Translations under genes and position numbers: made by a program
Source of the DNA: Willaertia magna
Taxonomy: Eukaryota; Heterolobosea; Eutetramitea; Acrasida; Naegleriidae
Length of the DNA stretch: 17,962 nt
Reading direction: 5' to 3'
Assembly: GCA_902984215.1 (NCBI GenBank)
Contig: CADWAF010001114.1
Coordinates: 1 to 17,962, forward strand
In this document: positions 1-10,241 of the stretch, piece by piece
How positions within the stretch are numbered: the stretch's first letter is position 1
Layout of the letters: every line of letters starts with the position of its first letter
The notes under the pieces: generated by a model
Databases searched by the model: none
What the model saw: only the letters and a program-made list of their open reading frames with translations
Told to the model about the DNA's origin: nothing

Positions 1-45
1 AATTGTTTGACACATTAAAAAGTTTTATGTTGTTTAACTTTAAAA

Positions 46-3000
46 CTACACATCACTTATGAGAACATTAAATTTAAAATCATAATTGAAAGGTATGTAT
101 CTTGTTTGTACTAATGCATAAGTTAAAACTAATGATAATTCATCTCTTAATTCATTATCTTTAGGTAAATGATTAATAATCCAATTAATTACTGCCTCTT
201 TTACGTCACCAAATAATTCTAAATGTTCTTGAATTAAAGAAGATAAACTTAATTGTCTTGAATTTAAATCAAATGAACAACTATTTAGTAAATAAGAACA
301 AGCTTGTTGTTTTAACTGTGCCCTCACCAGTTCATGAGATGTAGGATAATAAATTCTAATAGGAGGACTGGAAGAACAACAATGACCAATTGCAAATATA
401 TGTAATGGATCTCTAAAATAGAAATCTCTTAATAATAAATGTTTGTCACTATCTTCAATTTTCCTGACACTTGTCAAAAGACATTCAATATCGTCTAATG
501 AAAATAAAACACCATTAATTTCATACATTGGGTTTTTTAGGAATTGAGTTCTTTCAAGGGTTGATAGTAAAGGATAAGAACCATTCTTAATAAATCCATG
601 TAACAACATAACATGATAAATATTAATTAAAAATACAATTAATAAATGTTTTGATTTCTTTAAATCTACTAAACTAACACCATCCAATCTATAGCATAAT
701 TCTTTAAATTCATTAAATGATTCTAATGAATTTAAGTGAATTAATTCTTTACTTAATTGTAATTGTTTTCCCCAAGCAAATCTTTCTTCTGTTAAAGTAA
801 TAGATTGATTATAAATTTGTAAAATCTTTTTTAGTAATAAAACAGAAAGTTCAGCACTATCATGTGCTGATAATTCGTTTCCTTTTGTTGAAAAATAGGT
901 TCTTGGTGTAGCTGGAACTGTTGCACTATCATCTTCAATATCTTCAGAAATTGACAAGAAATTATCTTCATCCAAGGAAGATCCTGTATCAGTTTCTTTA
1001 GATGAATCTTCATTTTCTTCATCTAAATCTCTATTGGCTATACCAAGTGTTGGAATATTAACTGGTACTGCAGAGTCATTAGGTCTGTTTAACATGGTTG
1101 ACATTCCTCTCTTTCTTTTTTGTTGAGTGTCTTGTAATTGTTTTTCTTGGTATTCGTCTTGTTGTTTCTTTAATTGTTGTTGTAATAAGAAATTACGTTC
1201 TAATTGTTCCCAAGATAAAGATGATAAATAATCAATAGCAATACTTAATGTTACTAAAGAATAACCTCCAACCCCTGTCATGAAGGATTCATGAACAAAA
1301 TCTTCAATTATTTTAAAGTGACAATAAAGATCTGGAATTGCTGCCTTAATAATAACAAAAATAAATATTGGTAATAACGAATCAGCAGAAACATCCATAC
1401 CCTTTCCATGATAATCAGAAACACATTTAACAATGGCTTTTGATGTATTTGTTAAAATTGGAATTTTTCCATCCACCAAATGATTTACAGAAAGTATTTG
1501 TTTAAAAGTATCAATAGCTTCTTTATAATTTTCTTCTGAAGATTTACCATTACCATCTAAACAATATTCGTCTCCTACCTCCAAATGACGAGGAGTGGTA
1601 TAAGAAAGTTCCAAATATTTACTATTCAATACACTATTCTTTGCTTGGAAATCTTTTTTATAAGGTTCTAAAATAATTGGGAAAATATCTTTAAATAAAA
1701 CAGTTTCCACCACTTGTTGAAAGTATGGTGTCAAATCAGTTAATTTAACTCTTACATTGACCTTATTATTGAATGCAATGTTTATAATATTTAATTGAAC
1801 TTGACTGGAAAGTACCTTATTCATTTTCTCTGTTTTATAAATAGTTGATAAATAAAATGTTTGATTTAAAAGTACTTACCAAAGAAAGAAAGAATAAGAG
1901 ATTTAATTCTAGTAACCTCCAAAATTTTTTCTTCAACGGATAATTGTTTTTCAGTTTGTGAGTAAGTTTCCATGAATTGTTTAGCATATTGTTTAATAAC
2001 ATGTGTCAATGTACTGTTTGGATCTTTAGCCCTTTCACTTAGATGTTTAAATATTATCTTTTCTTGTTCTTCAATATTGTTACTGTTTTGTTCCAATTCA
2101 ACAAAGATAGGGAATGGACAACGACTAACTTCTATAATGTCAGCAAACAATAAAGTGTTTTGTTCAATGAACTCTTTAAAAGTTTTGAATTTTGTTCCAG
2201 TAGCACTTTCAAAATCTAAAACGTCGTGTGGATATTCTACTAATTGTCTTTCTTCAGAAAAATTTAAATAGTAAATCATTTCTTTCTTTAAACTTCTATG
2301 AGTAAGTATATCATTTTGATTTGAGTAAATGCAAGGGAATGCCTTGGAGACGTCTGTTTCAATACATGACATTCTTTTACCTAATATATTTGATAATAAT
2401 TCTACTATTTGTTTAAATGACATACTTTCACCAGATATTATAAATTTGTTAATTAATTGTACAGAATCTGTATTAATTGTTTGCATTAGGTGAAGAATTA
2501 AATAAATAACATCATCACCATCACACCAGTTTAGAGTAGTATGCCAAGAATCACGTATTTTAGATGCTGGTATAGATAGAGTATCACTTGTTTGTAATTC
2601 TGAACAAAGTACTGCAAATGTTTGATAAAGCCATCCAAATTCAATAAATGTATAAGTTATTTTACATTTCCTAGATAAAAATAGTGACAATTTAATTATA
2701 AAATCTTCACAAATCTTTCCAGTAGCACTATCATAAAGTAACATTATATGTTTCATCTTTGTGGAACGATGTGCCAATTCAATAATTTTTTGAATTATTT
2801 CTAAATCAATCCATTTGTTTAAAATATATTTTGCTCTTATAAATATTATTAATTTTTCACTTGTCGATATTCCATTACCAACAATATCTAAAAACTTTTC
2901 AGATAATTGTGTTTTAACTTGTATTTCAACACTGTCCTCTTGAGAAACTAAGGAACTTAAGTCTGAAGAGCTAGTTGAACTAGATTTCTTTATATTCTTT

Positions 3001-5098
3001 GGAACGTATATTAAACTATTATCCTCTGACTTTCTACCTTTACGTATTTCCTCAACCTTTTCTTTATATTGTGATTCAATTGCTGATTTCTCTTTATCAT
3101 ATTCAAAAGTAATATATTGAGCAGTCTTAAATGGATAATCTGGAATTTCTTTTTGATTAAAAATTATATTCTTACTTCTATAATTTCTATCATGAATTGC
3201 ATGAAGTAATTTAGATTGAACAAAGTGAATAGAACCTATCATACAAATACATGGGTTGTGGTCTTGGAAGGTTTCAATTTCTCTTTCAATGAAACTATCA
3301 AAGGTTGTTGGTGGTGAACCCTTAATACTTTCTAAATCGTGAACGACCTCTTTAGACAAACCATTGTCATAAACATGAGCATAAATATCATGTAAACAGT
3401 TACATTCCCATTCGCTTAATCCTTTTGAATCAATTAATCTTCTTATAGAAACATCTCTTTCCACAATCTTATATTCTACTGGTACATTTGTTTTTCTAGA
3501 AAACTTTTGTATTACATCGTCAATTGTTAAACTTTCTATTCCACTAAGATGATAAATTGATTTTGAAACTATAGATTTAGAATTATTATCAACATTATTA
3601 TTGATTGAATTATTTAAAGCTGTTGTTGTCATATTAGTAAATCTTCTAGATCTATGAACTGAATTAGACCTTATAGAACAACTACTTTGAAAAAGATAGT
3701 TCATTACCATTGTTGAAATTGACATACCAACATCTCTATAATCTACCCAACTAACTTGTTTTACATCTGAATCCTCAAAATTCTGTAAACTACCAAATGG
3801 AAAATAAAATGTTCTAGTTCTTTCATCGTAAAATAATAAAAAATCTTGCATTGAACCGTTAATTCTAAAAATAATAGAAGATTCACCATAATATGATTTT
3901 AATAAATTTTCACATTGTAAATAGTAATTATATAAAGTAAGTTCATTTCTCTTTTCTTCATTATTATTCTTATTATCAAAAATAAAATATTTTGAACAAA
4001 AGAAAAATCTATTAATTCCTAATTGTAATGAAAAATTAATTACTTCATTAAATTCTCCAATCATTTCAGGAATGTGTTGTGGGATGTGAATTAAAACTGT
4101 CACTTTTAATGATTTCATATTTTGTATTGTTTGAGCTAAATTATATTTTTCAAATTTAATAATTCCCTCATTTATATTGATGACAGTACTTCCATAACTT
4201 CTTAATAATTCATCTTTACTGTTAGAAGAACCAAAACTTGATTTTCTAGTATTATTACCACTATTATTGTTATTTTCATTTTGATTCTTTTCATAAGAAA
4301 TTGCAATGACATGAATTTTTCTTAACAATAAAGACTTTACAATTTCCATTCCAAGTGTAGTTGTGGCATTTGTTACAACTTTGATCATACATTTAATAAA
4401 TAATTTTAAATTAATTTGTAAAATGTGAACTTACCTACAGCGGCTAATTTTCTTGTAATTCTTGGAGAATTAGGACTATCCAAGTTAGAAGAAGAAGTAA
4501 CATTATTATCGGATGAACATTCAGAGCTACGAGGTGATGTTTCTTGATTAAAAACAATAGGTTGTAATCTAGTTCTAGTTCTCATTCTAGCTCTCGCTTT
4601 TTCCGTAAAACTCCTCTTTAAACTCTTTATCCAAGATTCTCTTTCCTCTTCTTCATTATCGCTCTCTAAAGTTTGAAATATATAAACCCTTTCATTATAA
4701 ACATTATCAGAGCTATAAGACTATCCATTCCCGATATTAAGTAGTTCGTATTAAAGAAAAAGAATGAAAATTACTATTAGCGCTACTACTTGACAACAAT
4801 TTTAAAATTATTTTTTTCTTACCTTTTCACATTTAACGTAGAAGGTTCTTTTTTGTTTTTCATCTATTTGGACTGAACCATTGTTTAATATTAAAGCTCC
4901 AATAATTTGTGAATTTGGTTCATCGGAATTTCTGTAAATTAAAATATCATCATATATTTCAATAAATCTTTTTTTCCAAGACTTCCATTTGAGACCTTGT
5001 TTTAGCAGAAAACCAGTTTTTGATGGAGTTTTATCTGACAATGTTTGGCAAATGGAAATTAATTCTGGTGAGAGTTTTGACTTTTTACGTTTCATCAT
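46..5098 (-). CDS. PH / NmrA-like x2 / VPS9 / DUF547 multidomain protein (putative Rab5-family GEF)
   Basis: Four exons on the minus strand: 5098-4823, 4720-4435, 4378-1880 and 1829-46, together 1615 codons with stop. All three junctions keep phase and have GTAAG donors and AG acceptors. Residues about 25-130 are a PH domain with a basic first strand (KQGLKWKSWKKRF), completed across intron 1 by the closing helix with its Trp (EERESWIKSL). Residues about 188-559 and 562-932 are two NmrA-like Rossmann repeats, each closing with a matching segment (TTFDSFIERE and KTFKEFIEQN). Residues about 1122-1224 are VPS9, keeping the family Asp (SADSLLPIFIFVIIKA) and Tyr (GVGGYSLVTL) used in Rab5 nucleotide exchange. 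An acidic Ser-rich linker leads to DUF547 (about 1347-1614: FLINIYHVMLLHG, INGVLFSLDDIE, SSSPPIRIYYP). Known: VPS9 domains activate Rab5/Rab21-type GTPases on endosomes and PH domains bind phosphoinositides. Inferred: an endosomal GEF modulated by its Rossmann and DUF547 parts. The start MMKRKK follows an AT-rich leader; MKRKK is possible. Confidence 0.85.
1830..1879 (-). other. Intron 3 of the VPS9 gene (50 bp)
   Basis: Donor GGTAAGTA, acceptor AAAACAG. Splicing gives codon G+AG (Glu), then AAA and ATG, so the 840-codon and 592-codon frames join in phase. Reading through meets a stop at 1866-1868. Confidence 0.85.
4379..4434 (-). other. Intron 2 of the VPS9 gene (56 bp)
   Basis: Donor GTAG/GTAAGT, acceptor ATCAAAG. 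The phase-1 join places a Val run directly ahead of the first beta strand and the TNATTTLG turn of NmrA repeat 1, as expected at the start of a Rossmann fold. The ATG at 4388 lies inside this intron and is not the start. Confidence 0.8.
4721..4822 (-). other. Intron 1 of the VPS9 gene (102 bp)
   Basis: Donor AAAAG/GTAAGA, acceptor GGATAG. The phase-0 join links the first strands of the PH domain to its last strand and C-terminal helix. Nearby alternative AGs give stops or break the domain. Confidence 0.75.
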
Positions 5099-5561
5099 TT
5101 ATAGTTTTTTTTTTGATAGATCGAAAGAATGAATTTCACTCGTCAACAGTTTGGATTCGTTTTACTTCTCACAATAAATGTTTACCTTTAATCAAATAAC
5201 TTTATTCCACCAACAATACAAGAAACTTAAACAAACAGAATTCGAACTAACTCATTGACCTTAAATTTTAAGTCAAACAGCTGCTCTCACAATAAAACCG
5301 AAGGGAACATGGTCTAGTGGTATGATTCTCGCTTTGGGTGCGAGAGGCCCTGGGTTCGATTCCCAGTGTTCCCCTTGTCGAAAGATAAGAAATTTTAACC
5401 TGCAACAAAGCTTGTTTTCTGTGGTTTAATGCTGCCCAAATAAAACCTGTGCCAATTTCAAAAAAAATTGACTTGTAATTCAATTCCCATTATTTCAACT
5501 GCTGTTAAAATAATAAACATTTTCGGAACACTTTTAATTTATTTTTTAATTTATAAAACGA
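5099..5561. other. Divergent intergenic region containing a tRNA gene
   Basis: This 463-bp stretch separates the divergent VPS9 and EPL1 genes. Besides the tRNA-Pro at 5303-5374 I see only AT-rich sequence, with T/A runs next to each start codon. It probably holds both RNA polymerase II promoters, but I recognise no defined promoter motif. The reading frame that crosses the tRNA antisense has no protein character. Confidence 0.5.
5303..5374 (+). tRNA. tRNA-Pro (anticodon UGG)
   Basis: A full 72-nt cloverleaf. The acceptor stem GGGAACA pairs with TGTTCCC, followed by discriminator C (usual for eukaryotic tRNA-Pro). The anticodon stem CTCGC/GCGAG encloses loop TTTGGGT with anticodon TGG at 5335-5337. 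The T arm is CTGGG-TTCGATT-CCCAG. The internal RNA polymerase III promoter is present: A box TGGTCTAGTGG (5310-5320) and B box GGTTCGATTCC (5353-5363). No CCA is encoded and there is no intron. A TTTT run near 5391 can act as pol III terminator. It decodes CCA and by wobble other Pro codons; CCA is the Pro codon seen often in this window. Confidence 0.97.
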
Positions 5562-7576
5562 ATGAGAGTCAACATTAGGCAAAGGAAAATAGATTTAAAT
5601 AAACCCTTGCCTATCATCATTGCCAATAGCTTAGAGGAATGTGATTTACCATCAAACTCTACATTTGATAAAGAGGTAAGTTATTTTCACATAGTTCCGA
5701 ATTTTGTTTCGAACACAAGTTTATTAAATAGGAATTAAGAGCAATTCACTTGATAGATGAAGAAGAACAACAACAAACATCAATATTAGAACAAAATCTA
5801 TTTATTCCAACACCAATTGTTAAAGAAATACATGATGAAGGGAACTGGAACGAACAAAATCCATATAATAGATTAAATTCTTATTATAAACATTTTCCCG
5901 ATCCACTTCCAACAAGTGAAAAAACAATATTATATGATATAGATGATGAAGATGTGGAATGGTTAGAACGTTTCATTTCCGATTACAAAAAAGATTACAA
6001 TTACTATCAACAACAACAATTGTCAATAACGAAGTCATCTTTTCTACAAAAATCTTCTTCTGTACATCATAATATGATAATAATTAATATTTTACAAAAA
6101 TGGAAAGTTCAACAATTTTCTCAATTACCACATCCTTCAATAATTGAAGAATATTTAAATGAAGATTTTCTAGAGGAAGCCTTTGATAGATTTGAAAAGG
6201 CTACTGGGACATCTAGGTACTTATGTTCTTTATCTCAGGCTTTACTGAAATTCCCTTCTATTCAACGATATTTTCATTCCCCTAATATTTTAATGAATAA
6301 TAATTTTAATAATTTTAATAGTTTTAATAATAGTACGTTTTATAATGGGAATAATTTAACACTGCCGAAAAGTTCATTGTTTACAAAATCTCCTTCTTCT
6401 TCTTCATCGTCGTCATCTTCTTCTTTTAATAATCCATTTTCTTCTCCTTCAACAACGAATACCACAATAATAAATTCTTCGCCTTCTTCTTTGTCATCGC
6501 TGACATCAACCCCTACAATTAATAATTCCTCTCCTAATACTGCCCTAAATAATAATAACAACAATAATTTAACTGATAATTTAATTAACAATCATAATAA
6601 TATAATTTACGATAATTTACCGCCATTTCCTTTCAGCCTATTGGAAGCCTTTTATAATTACTGGAAAGAAAAACGTTTATCTAGAAGACAATTTCCAACC
6701 GATAGGAAATTATATCCACATTGTGGAAGGCCTTTAACCATTCAGTTTGAGATACCTCCAGATCCAAATGATAATGATTCACGTTTACCTTTTAGACCTT
6801 CAACTAGTACGAATAATACGAAGAAAGCATCTAGGAAGAATGATGTTGATTCTTATATTAGGATGAGACAGATAAGGAAGGATTTAATGAAATTAAAAGA
6901 GATATTACAATCAGTTAAGAAAAGAGAAGAATTGAAATTAAAACATTGTAAAGTTACTAGGGATTTATTATTAAAACAAATTGAAGAAGAAGAACAATTA
7001 CCGCAAATAACGAATAATAACAAACGAAAGAATGGTTTTGTAAATCATACAAATGGAAAGAAGAGAAATGGAATAATAAGGAATAATGATTTATCTCAAG
7101 AAGAAATATCTAATAATGTAAATAATTCTACTCCTGAAACTGTGGCAGCCGCTTCTACTCAAAATAATTTAATAACAACAACTACAGATAATAATAATAA
7201 TGAAGAAATATTTATTTCAACGGATAGTCGTTTAAAACAAGATGAAAATTGTACACAAATGAATTTACTTTACTTTTTGGAAGTTTTGAAGAAAAGAAAA
7301 CGACCGGTTTTTCCTTTCTTAATGCAAGTTAAGAAGTTACGTCCTTTTCTTGGAGATGAATCTATACCCGAACAATTTGATACTAGCAATAATCACTATG
7401 AACCTGGAAGTGAATATCAAGTTAGAATTGGACGTGATGGAAGAGTGTTGTTCGATTTTAGTGAAGACGAAGCAAAAGAAAGTCAATTGGAAAAGAAACT
7501 AGATGATTATATTGACAATTTATGGAAAGAAGACGAAAATAATGGTAATAATAATGGTAATGGTAGTGGAAAATAA
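5562..7576 (+). CDS. EPL1: Enhancer of polycomb-like protein (EPL1/EPC, NuA4 subunit)
   Basis: Two exons, 5562-5675 and 5732-7576, give 652 residues. Exon 1 starts at the first ATG and encodes a segment (RQRKIDLNKPLPI) that matches the start of the EPcA domain in EPC proteins. The join is phase 0. Residues about 105-116 (LYDIDDEDVEWL) match the acidic YD(L/M)DSEDE block of the family. Residues about 341-454 hold the second conserved block: LLEAFYNYWKEKRLSRRQ, then SRKNDVDSYIRMRQIRKDL and a helix ending KKREELK. Near the C terminus, IGRDGRVLFD resembles the family's Gly-Arg segment. Between the blocks lie Asn- and Ser-rich tracts. Known: EPL1/EPC scaffolds the piccolo NuA4 histone H4/H2A acetyltransferase with Esa1/Tip60 and Yng2/ING. 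Nuclear location and this role are inferred by family. It diverges from the VPS9 gene and converges with the S41 peptidase. Confidence 0.9.
5676..5731 (+). other. Intron of EPL1 (56 bp)
   Basis: Donor GAG/GTAAGT, acceptor TTAAATAG. The phase-0 join links the N-terminal EPcA strand to the acidic region, giving continuous similarity to EPC proteins. Confidence 0.85.
6296..6358 (+). repeat. AAT-rich tract encoding Asn-rich linker in EPL1
   Basis: Repeated AAT codons mixed with TTT give an Asn/Phe-rich stretch between the two conserved EPC blocks. Such tracts are common in AT-rich protist proteins. Confidence 0.8.
6395..6424 (+). repeat. TCN repeat encoding ten serines in EPL1
   Basis: Ten consecutive Ser codons (TCT, TCA, TCG) follow a Ser-Pro. 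Mixed codons suggest amino-acid level tolerance and not only recent slippage. The antisense frame here is an acidic artefact. Confidence 0.85.
6548..6604 (+). repeat. AAT/AAC repeat encoding second Asn-rich tract in EPL1
   Basis: Dense AAT and AAC codons encode an Asn-rich linker just before the second conserved EPC block. No folded domain is visible. Confidence 0.75.
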
Positions 7577-7711
7577 ATGAATTAAGGAAAACATTGGTTT
7601 GTGAAATAGCTGGCCAACCAGTTGAATTTCAGAACAAATGTCTAATTTGAGGCAAGTGAGAAGCAGAAGTGTTGCGAGAGATTAATTAAAAATTAATATT
7701 TATTTGGATAT

Positions 7712-10119
7712 TTAAAATTTATAATTTATCAAACCTCTTCTTTCATCAGAATCACCCCTTCTTAAACAACAACAAGTGACAACTAGGGTAATTAAAAGTA
7801 AAACTGAAATAACTAAGAACAAACCACCACCAGCAACCACTAAGTAGAAATATAAGGTAGCAATAATAAAATCATCTTTCTTTGGTAAGACAACACAAGT
7901 TCCTTGAGCAGTCAATGCATAACCTTCATCACAAACAAATGGACAAGTATTTGAGGTTAAACCAGTAGAATTTGTGTAACTAGCGTGTTGTTCTGGCTTG
8001 TTTGTGCAAGGTAAACATGTAATGCCGTCTTCACTTTGATAAGTACCAGTTAAACATGGATTGCATGAATTATCATTTGCACTAAGTCCATAACCTGTGT
8101 TACATTTAACAGCAACGCATCCTGGTTGATATTTACCATTGTTTCCACAACGTTGAACACCATAACCATTTCCAATAGCGCATGGTTTTGTTTCCCATTC
8201 AGCACAAACATCAAAGAATTGCATAGTATCAATCCAAACCTTAGTTCTATCTACAGCACTTTCCTTAGTATACATCAATCTGAAATCAGATGGTTCAAAG
8301 AAGAATTCTAGGGGAGTATCAGTATGATTATTGGTCCAAGAATAAGCCTCACGAATAGCAAATCTAAATCTTGAATCAGTTGGTAATGCAGGTGGTGCAT
8401 TTGGACTTCCATCTAAACCGTAAAATACAATATCTTGTCTTAATTCTTCAAATTCATAAACTTGACCACCAGGAACTTGTGCAATTTGTTGTTTTGTGTT
8501 TAAAAGACCTCCTACTACAACAGTTTTAACCTTAAATGATTCTTGTAAATGACGTGAGAACAAAGCGCAAGTTGAGGCACAACGACCATTGCTTAGGATG
8601 ATAATATTATCAGATGAATAAATTTGATTTGAACCATCACCAAAGTTGTAATCATCAAATTCAGGTTGACAATAACCTTCCTTTAATAATGAAGTATATT
8701 TACTTTCACTTCCTCCACGAGTATGTTCAATAGTATTAGAATACCAAGATGCATCACTAAATGTACCACCTGTTGTAGATCTCCAAGTTGCAGGATACCA
8801 AATTGAATCTTGATTATCATTACGTTTAGCACCTGCTTGAGCTAATTCAAGACCAATATCAGTTGCAATCATATCAGTATTTGCAAATAAAGTTTCATAG
8901 TTTTGTGCAAAATCAGCTGGGAATAAATATTTAATTAAGGCATAACCGAGGCATTCATCACCACCTCCATTGTTAGTAACATCAATAATGAGACGAGATG
9001 TTTTACTTAATTTTGCCAAGTATAAACTTAATTGAAAATCTTTAGCGAATTGAGCATTAGAATTTGGTACAAAGCTATCAATTGTAATAACTGATACTTG
9101 ATCACCAACTCTATAGTAAGAAACGGTATCTCCAATTAATACAGTTGTAACATTTAAATTACTTGCTCTTTCATTTACCTTAACAGTTTCTTCAAATGGA
9201 GAAGGTTCATGTAAAGGATGCAATTTACTATATTTCTTGAAAGCAAATTGATTAGCCTTAAAACAAGATGAATAAAAACTTTCTTGACTTGCATAATCCC
9301 TTACTGAAATACCAACCCAAGGTACTTCAATAGTTACTTCTGATCCATCGGATTTTCTAATAACATAAGTAACAATTTCATTTTCAGGAATACCTATACG
9401 ACTTGTAGTTCTAGTAGTAAAACCAGATGTTATTGCAGCATTAAATCTAGTTCCTAAATCTTTATAACCTCCAATATTTACATTAGCGAAATTTATCAAG
9501 TGTTGTAAGGCATTTTCTCCATCAATTGAGATAATTTCAGAATTTACGAAACTTGAAAAATCCAAATTTAATTTTTCTTTATAATATAAGAAAGTTGCAT
9601 TATTTAAAGAAGCAATTCCAATTTTTTGAACACCTTCCTCAACGTAGGACATTAAATTAAATGGTTGTTTAAAAGATAAATTATCATAACATTTTGGTCC
9701 AAAATATAAAGTATGTCCATCATTTAATTTACGGAATAGAGAAACAACACTTTGATGGAAATCAAAATCAGTTGTGAATTGTTGGTTTGTAATTTCATCT
9801 AATCCAGCCTTTAAATCAACAGATAAAATAATATTTGGATCTGGAGATTGTTTAGCAATATCTACGAAAATATAAAGTGGAATAGTTTTTTTCACAGATG
9901 TAAGAGTGTCATCCTTTATTTTTTGACTGAAAGGGATACTTGTAGCACAATTCTTTAGTTGTGTGTATGGAACAGGTTGCACTGTTAGTTATTATTTCAG
10001 TTATTTCAGTAAAAATTATTATTGAGATACTTACTTGCATTTAAAACACAGTCATCTCCTTTAACTAGGGCGGAAACGAATGTTAACAACAACAGCAGTC
10101 CTACTAAAAGTAATTTCAT
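7712..10119 (-). CDS. Secreted/membrane-anchored S41-type peptidase with Cys-rich stalk
   Basis: Two exons, 10119-10035 and 9981-7712, give 784 residues. Exon 1 supplies the ATG and a clear signal peptide (KLLLVGLLLLLTFVSA). The peptidase region shows DGHTLYFGPKCY (residues about 116-127, likely the catalytic His region), IDVTNNGGGDE near 361 (the S41 core strand) and SNGRCASTCALFS with the presumed nucleophile Ser near 498, followed by a TVVVGG strand. This pattern resembles the S41 proteins of fungi (UstP-like) and other protists more than bacterial CtpA; no CtpA-style GKG lysine is evident. Residues about 620-724 are Cys-rich with repeated CxxGY...C units like receptor or GCC2/GCC3 stalk modules. 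A transmembrane helix (about 735-765) and a short Arg-rich cytosolic tail follow. Inferred: a type I surface or endolysosomal protease with its domain outside the cytosol. The cathepsin C gene lies just upstream on the same strand. Confidence 0.82.
9982..10034 (-). other. Intron of the S41 peptidase gene (53 bp)
   Basis: Donor GCAA/GTAAGT, acceptor CTAACAG. The phase-1 join forms ATG (Met29) and links the signal-peptide exon to the peptidase exon. Confidence 0.85.
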
Positions 10120-10241
10120 TATTTTTTTTTGAAAAACGAAATTGTTTGATTTTCAAAATTTAATTTTACATGATATTAACTCCGTGCTGGATGGGCACAT
10201 TCCCCAATCCACCAACAACTACAGTAGTCACAACAAAAAAT

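Noticed and set aside
1972..2271. Plus-strand 99-codon frame rich in Cys, Leu and Ser.
   Set aside because: It lies wholly within the long VPS9-gene exon on the other strand and has no recognisable domain.
4386..4388. ATG as the start of a separate NmrA-like gene.
   Set aside because: It lies in a 56-bp intron with good splice sites, and the joined frame extends the Rossmann strand in phase to the PH-domain exon.
5268..5483. Minus-strand 71-codon frame.
   Set aside because: It runs through the tRNA-Pro gene in antisense; the encoded sequence is a tRNA shadow.
6340..6591. Antisense frame rich in Leu, Glu and Asp.
   Set aside because: It is the reverse reading of the Ser and Asn codon repeats of EPL1.
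7638..7686. A 15-codon plus-strand frame between EPL1 and the S41 peptidase.
   Set aside because: Too short, with no supporting signal; treated as 3' untranslated sequence of the convergent pair.
8050..8311. Two overlapping 60-codon frames on opposite strands.
   Set aside because: Both are out-of-frame readings of the Cys-rich region of the S41 peptidase gene.
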